A stretch of 64,000 bases of DNA from JAJDAT01 sp964570665 (GCA_964570665.1 CAZMZH010000014.1:43430-107429); one strand, 5' to 3'. Positions 26,789-36,030 are shown, counted from the stretch's first letter. Made by a program: numbers and translations. The notes: a model not told the origin generated them from the sequence alone.

Positions 26789-27199
26789 CTATTCTTTTGA
26801 CTCCTCTAGTATATTGAGTAACTTTCTTGGGTTGATAATTTTTATGGAAACTTTATCATCAATTTCCAATAAATCTTTATCTCCTGTCACTAAAATATCC
26901 ACTTTTGCCTCTAACGCGGACGCTAGTACAAATTCGTCATCAGAATCGCGAATAGAAATAGAAGACGGTTTTATTGGTATAGGATGAATCTCGAATTTTC
27001 TCAATTCATTTAGAAGCTCGTCCACATCTTTCTCTGCGATACGAGATTTATTGAGGAGAATTCTTTCAAGTTCGCCTAAAACGAACTCACCAGTAACAAA
27101 AGTACTGGTTCGATAAACTTTTTTTAGTAGCTGGAAACAAACACCATGAGGAGCGGTGAAAGCGCTAACAAGAACGTTGGTATCAAAAAATACTCTCAA
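26789..27199 (-). CDS. PIN-domain toxin (COG1569 type)
   Basis: A 136-residue putative endoribonuclease toxin. PIN acidic residues are in place: FFDTNVLVSAF near the start, the Glu of ELERIL, and DSDDEFVLASALEAKVDILVTGDKDLL. These bind the metal for RNA cleavage. It follows and overlaps its antitoxin by four bases (ATGA). Carried between two direct repeats of the oleB end, so probably acquired. Confidence 0.9.
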   Translation of the reverse strand: MRVFFDTNVLVSAFTAPHGVCFQLLKKVYRTSTFVTGEFVLGELERILLNKSRIAEKDVDELLNELRKFEIHPIPIKPSSISIRDSDDEFVLASALEAKVDILVTGDKDLLEIDDKVSIKIINPRKLLNILEESKE

Positions 27200-27420
27200 G
27201 AAATTTCGCGTAAAATAGTTTCTTCGTCGCTGAAACCTGCGGCCTTAGCTTGCGGTATCATCTTTTTTCGAAGCCGCTCAAATTTCTCAATTGTTATTTC
27301 TGCGGAAAGTCCTTTTTCAAGAATTTCCTCCGCTAACGAGGTAGGGTTTTGACCCGATCGATTAGATTGATCGTTCAATCGACGGATCAACTCTGGATTC
27401 TTTATAATTATTTGTTCCAT
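27196..27420 (-). CDS. Antitoxin paired with the PIN toxin
   Basis: A 74-residue protein preceding the PIN toxin. The N-terminal half (IIIKNPELIRRLNDQSNRSGQNPTSLAEEILEKGL) looks like a ribbon-helix-helix DNA-binding unit; the charged tail (IPQAKAAGFSDEETILREIS) is the toxin-binding type seen with PIN partners. Assignment is by pattern and gene order. Confidence 0.82.
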   Translation of the reverse strand: MEQIIIKNPELIRRLNDQSNRSGQNPTSLAEEILEKGLSAEITIEKFERLRKKMIPQAKAAGFSDEETILREIS

Positions 27421-27522
27421 AGAGTTATTATACTCTTGGATAATCTATTCCGCAATTCCACAAAATTATAAAACTCGCTCCAAGTAAAGGAGGCTTTTTA
27501 GAATTACCTTTTCAACTTTGAA

Positions 27523-28398
27523 TTAAATTTTAGCGAGGAATTTTTCGATCAAAGGTAGGATTTCATCGTGAGCGTCTTCGACGACGTAGTGACCGGCGCG
27601 ACGGAAAAGATGGGCTTCGGCTTGCGGTAGGTATTCTTTCCAACGATCAAAAAAGTGCGTGGTAAAACAAAAGTCCTTCTTACCCCACATGATCAATGCG
27701 GGGAAGTCCTTGAACAAACCCAGCTTCTCTTGTATATCTTTCACCACGGGGTAACTCGGTACGTTTTCCGTCATGGGTATATCTTGCACGAATCGTAAAT
27801 TAGCGATTCGGTTTTCATAGGAATCGTAAGGAGCCAAGTACCCGGCTTTCACTTGATCGGTCATCCGTTTCCTGTTTTTGCAAGCGCGATACACCGCCGC
27901 TCCCGCAAAACCATTGAACACGCGAATCGCAACAGGTCCTATAACAGGATATCTGCAAATATCGATACTAAATGGAATGTGATCGGATAAGAACGCCGAC
28001 GTATTAAAAATAACTAACTGTTTGATTTTCTCTGGGTGTCGTACAGCGTAACCCATTCCAATGGCTCCGCCCCAGTCGTGCATCACCAACGTTATCTTAT
28101 CTAACTGCAACTTCTCTACTAACTTTTCTAAATTATCGATATGCTGGGATAACGTGTAATTATATCTTTGCGGTTTATCGGACAACCCGCACCCGATATG
28201 GTCCGGGACAATACATCGGTACTGCGACTTTAAACCGATAACAAGATTCCGATAATAAAACGACCAGGTGGGGTTGCCGTGAAGCATTAAAAGGGGATCG
28301 CCCTCGCCTTCGTCCAAGTAATGGTATTTCTGAGAATCAAGTTCGAGGAAGTTGGATTGGAAGGGATACAGTTCTTTGAAAGCGTCGGTAGTTACCAT
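27523..28398 (-). CDS. oleB: OleB-like alpha/beta hydrolase (haloalkane dehalogenase family)
   Basis: A 291-residue alpha/beta-hydrolase. HGNPTWSF forms the oxyanion-hole region, the nucleophile is Asp108 in MHDWGG, and the catalytic His270 is in AGHYVVED. These fit haloalkane dehalogenases and the related OleB, which turns beta-lactones into cis-olefins in long-chain olefin synthesis. The choice of OleB rests on overlap by seven bases with an OleA-type gene directly upstream. OleC and OleD are not in the window. Confidence 0.85.
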   Translation of the reverse strand: MVTTDAFKELYPFQSNFLELDSQKYHYLDEGEGDPLLMLHGNPTWSFYYRNLVIGLKSQYRCIVPDHIGCGLSDKPQRYNYTLSQHIDNLEKLVEKLQLDKITLVMHDWGGAIGMGYAVRHPEKIKQLVIFNTSAFLSDHIPFSIDICRYPVIGPVAIRVFNGFAGAAVYRACKNRKRMTDQVKAGYLAPYDSYENRIANLRFVQDIPMTENVPSYPVVKDIQEKLGLFKDFPALIMWGKKDFCFTTHFFDRWKEYLPQAEAHLFRRAGHYVVEDAHDEILPLIEKFLAKI

Positions 28399-29438
28399 TC
28401 CACCCCTAGCATAAGACAGTTTAGACCGCTTCCGATTCCCAATAACGCCATTTTATCTCCGGTATCAGGCTTTATTTGTTCTATCCCCATTCCAAAGGTA
28501 ATCGGCAACGAGGCCGACCCGGTATTCCCCATAAATTCCAGCGTTGAAAAATCTTTTTGAATATCCAGTTGCACGGTTTCGTACATGAGTTTGCGTTGGG
28601 CTTGTCCAACCTGATGACAGAAAACATGCGCAGGCGTTTCGCCGGTCCAGCCGAGTTCTTGTTTCGCTTTTTCCCAAGTACCTCCGGCGAGCTTACAACC
28701 TTCTTTCATCAATGTTTCGGAATCGGTTTGCATCAGTGGCGAAGCTTCCGAATGAACGCCGCTATCTTCGCTGCCTCTGCACAAATCGTTGTGCTGTGTC
28801 GCCGCCATAGACGCGCCGCCTAATAGTTTGTGTTTGTTCTTTGACAAATCTTTATGGGTTAACAAAACCGCCGCCGCTCCGGAACCTATGGTTAGCGAGG
28901 CAAATGCCAGCTTAACGCTAGATCGTGTCAGAGTGGTATCCGCTATTAAATCTTCTATGGTCGAATCGACTAACGGACCGCCATTCTCGCCAGAAACAAT
29001 CAACCCCGCTTTAATTTGTCCCGTCTCGATCATATTACCCACAATGATCATGCCATTCAAAACGCCCAGGCAAGCGTTTGAAACGTCAAACAATTGTATC
29101 TCCGGCGACAGCTTTAAATTATTATGGATAACGGATGCCGTAGCGGGTTCTAAAAAGTCGCGGCACACAGATGCGCAGATTAAACAACCTATCTCCGACC
29201 GGTCAATCCCCGATTGCGCGATAGCCTTTTCCCCGGCGATGGAGCTGACCTGGCTTGGAAATGCGCCTTTGTCCCAAAACCGTCTTTCCTTGATACCGCT
29301 CATCATTTCAAGTCGACCGTAGGGAAGTTTTAATCGGTCATATACGGGGGACAAACGTTTTTCTAACTCTTCTGACGATACAACGTTTTCGGGTAAGTGA
29401 TAGGCTACCGATTCTATGCAAACATTTTCAAACTTCAT
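28392..29438 (-). CDS. oleA: OleA-like thiolase / 3-oxoacyl-ACP synthase III family enzyme
   Basis: A 348-residue thiolase-fold enzyme. OleA joins two fatty acyl-CoA chains head to head to a beta-keto acid. The triad is visible: Cys123 (VSNACLGVLNGM), His in FCHQVGQAQ, and Asn in EFMGNTGSASLP. The N-terminus (IESVAYHLPENVVSSEELEKRLSPVYDRL...RLEMMSGIKERRFW) is closer to OleA than to FabH. It is the first gene of a two-gene unit with oleB. FabH-like alternatives cannot be excluded without alignment. Confidence 0.87.
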   Translation of the reverse strand: MKFENVCIESVAYHLPENVVSSEELEKRLSPVYDRLKLPYGRLEMMSGIKERRFWDKGAFPSQVSSIAGEKAIAQSGIDRSEIGCLICASVCRDFLEPATASVIHNNLKLSPEIQLFDVSNACLGVLNGMIIVGNMIETGQIKAGLIVSGENGGPLVDSTIEDLIADTTLTRSSVKLAFASLTIGSGAAAVLLTHKDLSKNKHKLLGGASMAATQHNDLCRGSEDSGVHSEASPLMQTDSETLMKEGCKLAGGTWEKAKQELGWTGETPAHVFCHQVGQAQRKLMYETVQLDIQKDFSTLEFMGNTGSASLPITFGMGIEQIKPDTGDKMALLGIGSGLNCLMLGVEW

Positions 29439-29472
29439 TTTAATTCACTACCATTTAAAAAAACTACTACTA

Positions 29473-29498
29473 CCGCAAAGACGCAAAGGGCGCAAAGG
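29473..29498. repeat. Intergenic repeat (CGCAAAG type) with an inverted relative at 29657-29699
   Basis: CCGCAAAGACGCAAAGGGCGCAAAGG is an iterated CGCAAAG element common between genes of environmental bacteria. A relative in the opposite sense, GAACTTTGCGCGTCACC with GTGTTGCGGTTCC, lies at 29660-29697. They bracket the 273-base space between oleA and the exporter gene, which holds no credible gene. Confidence 0.5.
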
Positions 29499-29711
29499 AT
29501 AAAAGATCGAGACAAAGGCGCTCGATTCTACTATTGAATTGGGAACCTAAAAGGCACAGCTCATAAATAGATTTTCAGCGATTAAAGATCTGGGATGTAA
29601 AACTATTCAAAACCTTTATTTTAGGAATGCGCCTTTCCCTCTATTAAAATGCCTTTCTTCGCGAACTTTGCGCGTCACCCTGTGGGTGTTGCGGTTCCAT
29701 ATTTTGATTAT

Positions 29712-31454
29712 TTAAGAAATAGTTCCTGCAAATTGCATTTCGTAATATTTTTTATAGACGCCTGAATTAGATAGTAGTTCGTCATGCGATCCTTCTTCGA
29801 CTATCTTACCTTGATCCAAAACGATAATTCGGTCTGCGTTTTTAATTGTCGATAATCGATGCGCGATAATAAACGTGGTACGGTTCTGCATTAAAGCGTT
29901 CAGCGCGTCTTGAACCAATTTTTCAGATTCCGAATCCAGTGAAGATGTGGCTTCGTCTAGCACCAATATGGGCGCGTTTCTTAGTATCGCCCTAGCGATA
30001 GCTATCCTTTGCTTTTGTCCGCCGGAAAGCTTTACGCCGCGTTCTCCTATTTCAGTTTCGTATCCCTCGTCGAGCTTTTCAACAAACGAATCTACATGGG
30101 CTGCGCGAGAAGCGGCCATAACCTCTTCGTCGGTCACTTCCATTTTACCAAACGCGATATTATTGCGGATGGTGTCGTTGAACAAAAACGTTTCTTGTGT
30201 CACTAGCGCCAATTTTGATCGGAGCGATAGAACCTCAAAGTCGTTTACATTAACGCCATCGATTAAAATTTTTCCTTCGGTAGATAAGTAAAACCGAAAC
30301 AACAAATCCACTAACGTGGTTTTCCCAGCTCCGCTCATACCCACTATAGCCACAATCGAAGATTTTTTCACCGTGAGGTTTATATCGTTTAGCACCCAGG
30401 CGCTACGCGATGGATACTTAAAAGAAACGTTTCTAAATTCGATATCTTCATTGAAACCATTTAAAGTTAAATCGCCGCCTTTTACGTCTTCTTCGTCTTG
30501 ATCTAAAATAAAAAACACTCTTTCAGCGCCGGCCAGCGAACCTTGAAACTTGGTATAAATTTTAAAGAGCAATCGGATGGGACCGTACATCATGAACAAG
30601 GCAACGACAAATGCGATGAATGAACCTTGGGTAACTTCTCCCGTTAATACCTGGTTACCGCCGTACCAAAGAATGAAGGCTCCGCTCACCATGCCAAGAA
30701 TTTCCATTAACGGCGAAGATAATTCCACGTATTTGACGTTCTTTTTCATGACGTTTAAAAACTGATCGTTTTGCCCGTCTAATTTTTTGTTTTGTTGTTC
30801 TTCCAGAGAAAAACCGCGAACCACTTTAATTCCAGAAAAAGTTTCTACTACCGTAGAATTAATAGTCGCTATTATCTCCTGCCCTCTTCTACTTAGATGC
30901 CTGAGTTTGCGGGCGATTGACGCGATGGGCGCGATGGCTAATGGAAAGATGAACAAGGACATAATTGCCCAGTCCCATTTAAGATAGAACACCCAACAAA
31001 TCAAACCGATCAACATAAAAGCGTTTTGCAAAAACTCCTTTACCATATTGGTGATGGAGGATTGCATGATGGTGACGTCGTTTATGAATCGCGAGAGCAA
31101 TTCTCCGACTGGAGTGTCTTCAAAATATCCTAATGGCAATCTCTGAATTTTCTGAAAAATTTCGTTTCTTAAAGAAACCACCAATTCCCACGAAATCCCA
31201 AAAATAATCACGTTTTGCAAATAGGATAAAGCCCCCTTTACCAAATAAAGCCCCACTAACGCCAGCGGAATTGCCGTGAGCATGAAGGTATCTTTTTTGA
31301 CAAAAATTTCGTCAAAGGTTTTTTGGATTATGGGAACCGGGGAGGTTGCTATAAGACCCACTACAATCGAACAAAAAATCGCGAGAAATACCTTTCCTTT
31401 ATAAGGGATCAGGTAACGGATAAGTCGTTTGTAAAGGTCGATTGAATTAGGCAT
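29712..31454 (-). CDS. MsbA-like ABC exporter
   Basis: A 580-residue half-transporter. The N-terminal part has six membrane segments (to about 320); the C-terminal ATPase has Walker A (GMSGAGKTTL), the signature LSGGQKQRIAIA, Walker B (ILVLDEATSS) and the H-loop His (IIAHRLS). Best fit is the lipid A/lipid flippase MsbA branch, but other lipid or peptide exporters look alike. Its ribosome site (AAGG/AGGGG) lies inside the hairpin that ends the upstream gene. Confidence 0.9.
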   Translation of the reverse strand: MPNSIDLYKRLIRYLIPYKGKVFLAIFCSIVVGLIATSPVPIIQKTFDEIFVKKDTFMLTAIPLALVGLYLVKGALSYLQNVIIFGISWELVVSLRNEIFQKIQRLPLGYFEDTPVGELLSRFINDVTIMQSSITNMVKEFLQNAFMLIGLICWVFYLKWDWAIMSLFIFPLAIAPIASIARKLRHLSRRGQEIIATINSTVVETFSGIKVVRGFSLEEQQNKKLDGQNDQFLNVMKKNVKYVELSSPLMEILGMVSGAFILWYGGNQVLTGEVTQGSFIAFVVALFMMYGPIRLLFKIYTKFQGSLAGAERVFFILDQDEEDVKGGDLTLNGFNEDIEFRNVSFKYPSRSAWVLNDINLTVKKSSIVAIVGMSGAGKTTLVDLLFRFYLSTEGKILIDGVNVNDFEVLSLRSKLALVTQETFLFNDTIRNNIAFGKMEVTDEEVMAASRAAHVDSFVEKLDEGYETEIGERGVKLSGGQKQRIAIARAILRNAPILVLDEATSSLDSESEKLVQDALNALMQNRTTFIIAHRLSTIKNADRIIVLDQGKIVEEGSHDELLSNSGVYKKYYEMQFAGTIS

Positions 31455-31458
31455 AAAA

Positions 31459-31491
31459 AAACCCCTGCCTTATTAACTAAAGCAGGGGTTT
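31459..31491 (-). terminator. Terminator hairpin of the stress-protein gene, overlapping the exporter's translation start
   Basis: A ten-base perfect stem (AAACCCCTGC / GCAGGGGTTT) with a 13-base loop is followed on the minus strand by a run of seven T, then directly by ATG of the exporter. It is a classic Rho-independent terminator for the gene ending at 31535. The only purine-rich ribosome site of the exporter is in the 3' arm. Confidence 0.85.
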
Positions 31492-31534
31492 AAAACGATT
31501 GTGTTTAAAAAAAATTCATAAGTAACTTTTGAAT

Positions 31535-33520
31535 TTATGCGTCATCCTTTTTAGGAATGAAGTCTTCTATCGTCGCGCCATTGGCAACAGCCTCTGCCAT
31601 TATTTTAATGGAAGCTTCGATACCTTGTTCGCATACTTCGATAGTGATATTAGTGGCGCTTATAGAATCCGCATAATCCAAGACTCTTTTTACCGTGTTA
31701 TCTCTCATGAATCCTTTTGGAACTCTTTCAACACGAGCGGTTGCTTCTGGAGTCCAGGTATATTTAGATTCATCGCGAGTTCCGTTGGAATCGCCATTAC
31801 CGTTTCCATTACCGTTTCCATTACCCTTGCCATTACCATTACCAATATCGCTACCTTTGGCAGTAGTTTTTTCGTTAATAATCTGACTAACGTAGGCGGT
31901 AGAAATAGTAGTTACGTTCTGAACTCGAGCGTTCTTTTCAACTCTCGCTTGCGCTTTTCTGCGGAGATGACCTTCTGGATAATCGTTCAATTTGTCCCAA
32001 GCGTGCTGCGTCCACTTAATCTCTCTTTCGTCAAAAGTAGAAGTGAATCCAATCCCGCCTTCTGAATCAACGTCGACGGCAAACTCTTCCATATCGATTG
32101 GTTTCAGCATTAACGGACCGGCGTCGCAAACTCCGCATTTAATTGCGTCGGCGCCCATAACCGCTCCACAGGTTACGCATTTCAACTTAGTGTCTGCTGG
32201 GCAAGCCATTTTATTGGTATCGATGATCTTATCGACATTGGCATCTGCAAAAGCGTCAACGCCATCCTTTTTACCTTGATCTCTTAATTGATCGCCGATC
32301 ATATTCATGGCCTGCATTGCGCCTGCGGGCAAAATATTTTCACAAGCTTCGGTGATTACGCCAGAGGTGATCATGCTGTGCCCTCTTTCCAAAGCGTATC
32401 GTAAAATCGCCGTTGTGGCCATCGGACGAACAAACCCTGGAATTTTTTGTAATCGTTCGCTGGCTTCGGAAGTCCACTCGATACTTTCGTCCGCAACCAT
32501 ATCTACTTTTGGTTTAAACACTCGGCTGGAAAGCAACACGTCGCATGGAACCAATCGCAACAAGTTTTCGGTGTTTCCTCCAATGTCCATGTCAGGCGCG
32601 CTATGAACGCCAATTCGGCCAAGAATTAACAGATGCGGTTTCTCTTCGCGAGCGTATTGTAAAACTTTCTCGAAAACTTTACCGTCCAGCAACCGAATGG
32701 TGCAGTCCAAACCTTCTTCTTTGGCTATATTTTTAGAGATTTCCAAATGGGCTTGATAAATCTTAGCCAATCCCTTATCGATAATATCTTCGTGTAATTT
32801 TTCTTGTTGTTCAAATTTGAAAACCTTTGAAGCTTCTTTAGAAAGAACGCCGGTTAAGCTATTGAACATTGCGTAATGGAAATAAGGATCGAAACTGGAA
32901 ATAATTTCTAAAGGTCGTCCGGTTAATTTAGCGATTTCAATTCCGGTTTTAAGACCGCCGAAAGAATGACCGCTACCGTCTACCGCAACAACGATTTTTC
33001 CGCTTCCTTCTTGGTCGCCGTGTAGCTCTGGAAGATGCTTTACGATTAAAGTATCCGTTTCAATTCTTCGGATAACTCGTTCCGTAACCGTTCCGATAGA
33101 ACTATCTTTAATAGCTCCCAATCCCAAAACGCCCATAACAACTAAATCATAATTGGATTCGTTGACGTCTCGAACCAATTCTATCCAGTTTCTTCCTTCA
33201 AGGGATTTTCCTACGAAAGGAATGTCCATGTCCTTACATTTAAACTTTGGAACATCGAGATAGGAATCGGTAATAACTTCCATACCTTTAGTGATCAATT
33301 GATCGTGGATGTTCCTTTGTTTCTCTAGCTCCTGCTCGTCTTGATATTCCTCGGGCAAACCACTTTCCATTTGCCGAAAACGAACATCGTGCATTTTTGC
33401 GGCATAAACATGGCTAGAAGTAACCGTAGCGCCGGTTTTCCCTGCAAACTCTAACGCGATATCAATACACGCATTGGAATAGTCGGAATTATCGACAGGT
33501 ACATAAATGTTTTTAAACAT
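31535..33520 (-). CDS. Tandem universal-stress protein fused to three PCP-reductase-like domains and a zinc ribbon
   Basis: A 661-residue cytosolic protein. Two UspA domains (about 1-160 and 170-335; nucleotide-binding-like loops GVLGLGAI..SIGTVTERVIR and AVDGSGHSFGG) are followed by three copies of a helical module resembling the C-terminal domain of light-independent protochlorophyllide reductase: WTSEASERLQKIPGFVR (about 345), WTQHAWDKLNDYPEGHLR (about 500) and WTPEATARVERVPKGFMR (about 585). A four-Cys zinc ribbon (CVTCG...CGVC) lies at about 450, and a Gly-Asn repeat linker at about 560-580. The role is unknown; stress sensing with a cofactor is a guess. Confidence 0.85.
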   Translation of the reverse strand: MFKNIYVPVDNSDYSNACIDIALEFAGKTGATVTSSHVYAAKMHDVRFRQMESGLPEEYQDEQELEKQRNIHDQLITKGMEVITDSYLDVPKFKCKDMDIPFVGKSLEGRNWIELVRDVNESNYDLVVMGVLGLGAIKDSSIGTVTERVIRRIETDTLIVKHLPELHGDQEGSGKIVVAVDGSGHSFGGLKTGIEIAKLTGRPLEIISSFDPYFHYAMFNSLTGVLSKEASKVFKFEQQEKLHEDIIDKGLAKIYQAHLEISKNIAKEEGLDCTIRLLDGKVFEKVLQYAREEKPHLLILGRIGVHSAPDMDIGGNTENLLRLVPCDVLLSSRVFKPKVDMVADESIEWTSEASERLQKIPGFVRPMATTAILRYALERGHSMITSGVITEACENILPAGAMQAMNMIGDQLRDQGKKDGVDAFADANVDKIIDTNKMACPADTKLKCVTCGAVMGADAIKCGVCDAGPLMLKPIDMEEFAVDVDSEGGIGFTSTFDEREIKWTQHAWDKLNDYPEGHLRRKAQARVEKNARVQNVTTISTAYVSQIINEKTTAKGSDIGNGNGKGNGNGNGNGNGDSNGTRDESKYTWTPEATARVERVPKGFMRDNTVKRVLDYADSISATNITIEVCEQGIEASIKIMAEAVANGATIEDFIPKKDDA

Positions 33521-34132
33521 GAGGCGAATCCCCTTCTAAACAACCAATTTGAAAGTTATATATAGATAATTTTTTATTAAAAAAAGTTACATGAGCTAAA
33601 ACTAGCCCACCCTAATTAAAGGCATACTAATCGCTGGATTTTAACAAATTATTCTCAAGTGTCAATATATTAAAGGTTATCGAGAAATAAGATCTCAAAA
33701 AGACTTCCATATTAAAGATTCGGATACATGGCCAGGAAAGCAAACTTTATAGAAACATTTGCCCTTTATCAAAAAAAAATCAAATAATTCAAATATTTAG
33801 CCAAAAAAATAACCATTAAAGCCAAAAATTGAGCTTGTAGAACGTTTGCAATGAATTTATCACTAGATATATGTCGTCAAATTGAGTTAGAATAACTTCC
33901 TAAATTTGACGCTTTACGGCAGCTTATTAGCATAAATTGAACTTTTAAAAACATCTCAACGTTTCGGATTATTCCCACTAATTCAACTTATAATAGATTA
34001 GTCTATTCAATAATATATTAATTTTATCCTTCAAATCGTTCATTCAGTCAAAATGCTCTTCCCTTTTCGGGCAAAACCACAACACAAAATCATTTTTCGA
34101 GCTGACTGGCTTTCCAAGTTAAGGAGCAAACC
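33521..34132. other. AT-rich intergenic region between divergent stress-protein and aldolase genes
   Basis: 612 bases with no credible gene or RNA. TATAAT at 33989-33994 could be the -10 box of the aldolase gene, but no good -35 box stands before it. A strong ribosome site (AAGGAG) precedes the aldolase ATG. Confidence 0.5.
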
Positions 34133-35530
34133 ATGCCAACGGTAGCCTCTGAAGATATTCTGAGTCAATATAAGGGAATTTTTTCCCTAACAGAGAACCA
34201 ACTTACTATAGAAAACGAAGACGCTTTTCGAGATCAAGCCATAGATTCTCTTCTTCGAGAAGCGGTATTTGGAAAAAGTAAAGAAACGCGCGGATTGGCC
34301 CGATTTGTTATCAAATCGGCGGCATTGCAATTAGGCGCCGTATCTTCTTCCATCCAAGGGCTTTACGAAGCGAGAGGCCGTGGAGAAGTTTCAGGGTTCA
34401 CCGTACCGGCAATCAATATTCGAGGATTGACCTTGGAAATGGCTCGAGCAATTTTTAGAGCCGCCCATAAAATCAACTGTTCGGCAAATATCTTTGAGAT
34501 CGCTAAATCCGAAATCGGCTACACATTTCAAAGACCGCATGAATATTCCACCGTCATCCTTGCCGCCGCCATTAAAGAAAGACATATAGGCCCGGTTTTT
34601 ATTCAAGGGGATCACTTTCAAATCAATGCGGCCAACTTTGCGAAGGATAAAGAGAAAGAAGTTGCAGGCTTAAAAAGCTTAATTGAAGAAGGTCTTAGCG
34701 GCGGTTTCTACAACATTGACATCGATACATCTACCTTAGTCGACCTGAGCCGACCCAATACGGTAGAACAACAAAGACCTAATTTTGAAGTTGGAGCCGA
34801 CCTAACCGCGCATATCAGACACTTTGAACCAGACGGACTTACCGTCTCTGTTGGCGGCGAAATTGGAGAAGTAGGAAAAGAGAATAGCAATCCAGAAGAG
34901 CTAAAAGCTTATATGGATCATTTCAACTCCACGTTAAGCGCCATCAACCCATCTTTTAAAGGCATCAGTAAAATTTCCGTTCAAACGGGAACCGAACATG
35001 GAGGCGTGCCTTTACCCGACGGAACGGTAGCCGACGTTAGCCTGGACTTTGAAACTCTTGGCGAGCTTTCAAAAATTTCAAGAGAAGATTACAAAATATC
35101 GGGCGCCGTGCAACATGGAGCTTCTACCTTGCCGGCAGAAATGTTCGATCGTTTTCCCGAATTGGAAACCGCCGAAATTCACCTGGCAACCGATTTCCAA
35201 AATATGATCTACGATAGCGGTCATTTCCCGCAAGATTTTAAAGACGAACTGTACGCTCATTTACGAACAAAGTTCGCCAAAGAAAAGAAAGAAGGGATGA
35301 CGGACGAGCAGTTTATTTATAAAACGCGTAAAAAAGGATTTGGCGAATTCAAAGAGCGACTTTGGAACCTTCCACAAGAAACCAAAGACGCGATCGGCGA
35401 AAAATTAGAAGCTCGGATGGATTTCTTATTCGACAAACTAAGCGTTAAAAATACAAAAGAATACGTAGATAAAACGGTAAAAATAGTTAAAATCCAACCT
35501 GACTTACAAACTGAGATTGATTGGAGCTAG
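34133..35530 (+). CDS. Class II fructose-bisphosphate aldolase family protein
   Basis: A 465-residue enzyme of the class II, metal-dependent ketose-bisphosphate aldolase family, acting in glycolysis, gluconeogenesis or the Calvin cycle. Metal-site and substrate motifs are visible: QGDHFQIN, the Asp/Glu pair in DIDTSTLVDLS, GGEIGEVG, and the His/Gly of TEHGG and QHGAS. It is longer than Escherichia coli FbaA (about 360), with about 80 extra N-terminal residues and a C-terminal extension, like a distinct long branch of the family. Substrate could be fructose or tagatose bisphosphate. Confidence 0.85.
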   Translation: MPTVASEDILSQYKGIFSLTENQLTIENEDAFRDQAIDSLLREAVFGKSKETRGLARFVIKSAALQLGAVSSSIQGLYEARGRGEVSGFTVPAINIRGLTLEMARAIFRAAHKINCSANIFEIAKSEIGYTFQRPHEYSTVILAAAIKERHIGPVFIQGDHFQINAANFAKDKEKEVAGLKSLIEEGLSGGFYNIDIDTSTLVDLSRPNTVEQQRPNFEVGADLTAHIRHFEPDGLTVSVGGEIGEVGKENSNPEELKAYMDHFNSTLSAINPSFKGISKISVQTGTEHGGVPLPDGTVADVSLDFETLGELSKISREDYKISGAVQHGASTLPAEMFDRFPELETAEIHLATDFQNMIYDSGHFPQDFKDELYAHLRTKFAKEKKEGMTDEQFIYKTRKKGFGEFKERLWNLPQETKDAIGEKLEARMDFLFDKLSVKNTKEYVDKTVKIVKIQPDLQTEIDWS

Positions 35531-35538
35531 GCTTAATA

Positions 35539-36030
35539 CTAAATGTTTTGTAATAAACTTTCGTAAAGCTTTCGGTTGAGGCGGCCTCCCTCAAAAAGTT
35601 CTCTCAACTTCAACGTCGCTTCTTTCTTATTAATTATTTTTTGTGCCTGAGCTTGCAAAACCAGACCAGCTATTCCTGAAATTATTAAACCTAAAGAATC
35701 TCCAACGCCACGGCCAATATCCTCCTCAATTAATAAAGGTTTTTGGATACTTAAAGCAAGCGCAATGGCTTCTTTTTCCGGTTGATGCAAATCAGGATTA
35801 GAATTTATAGCTTCTGGAATAACCGGGGGAACTTGAGTTTCAATCAAATCTTGTATATTGAAAGCTTGTAGGTAATCTTCCGCTGTTGAGAAAGACCCAC
35901 TAAAGACTTCCTCAAGAACAGAAGGTGGGACAATAATTTTGGAGATCAGTTTTCGTATAAACGAGTACCCTCCCTCCATTTTTTCCAAGGAAATTAGAGG
36001 ACCTGCATCGCTAACAACCTCCCTCTTCAT
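35539..36030 (-). CDS. DUF3368 PIN-like toxin
   Basis: A 163-residue protein that begins VVSDAGPLISLEKM, the start of DUF3368 PIN-like nucleases, with HQPEKEAIALAL and the later LLIEEDIGRGV carrying the other acidic residues. It follows the UPF0175 gene by three bases, the standard pair. Predicted ribonuclease toxin. Confidence 0.87.
   Translation of the reverse strand: MKREVVSDAGPLISLEKMEGGYSFIRKLISKIIVPPSVLEEVFSGSFSTAEDYLQAFNIQDLIETQVPPVIPEAINSNPDLHQPEKEAIALALSIQKPLLIEEDIGRGVGDSLGLIISGIAGLVLQAQAQKIINKKEATLKLRELFEGGRLNRKLYESLLQNI

Noticed and set aside
26712..26987. Plus-strand open frame of 91 codons
   Set aside because: Antisense to the PIN toxin and the oleB remnant.
31790..31850. Tandem-repeat-like DNA that might be a microsatellite or CRISPR-like array
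   Set aside because: It encodes the Gly-Asn linker in frame, with units of 6-12 bases and no spacers.
31529..32065. 178-codon plus-strand open frame
   Set aside because: Antisense to the well-supported stress-protein gene; its repetitive middle comes from the Gly-Asn linker DNA.
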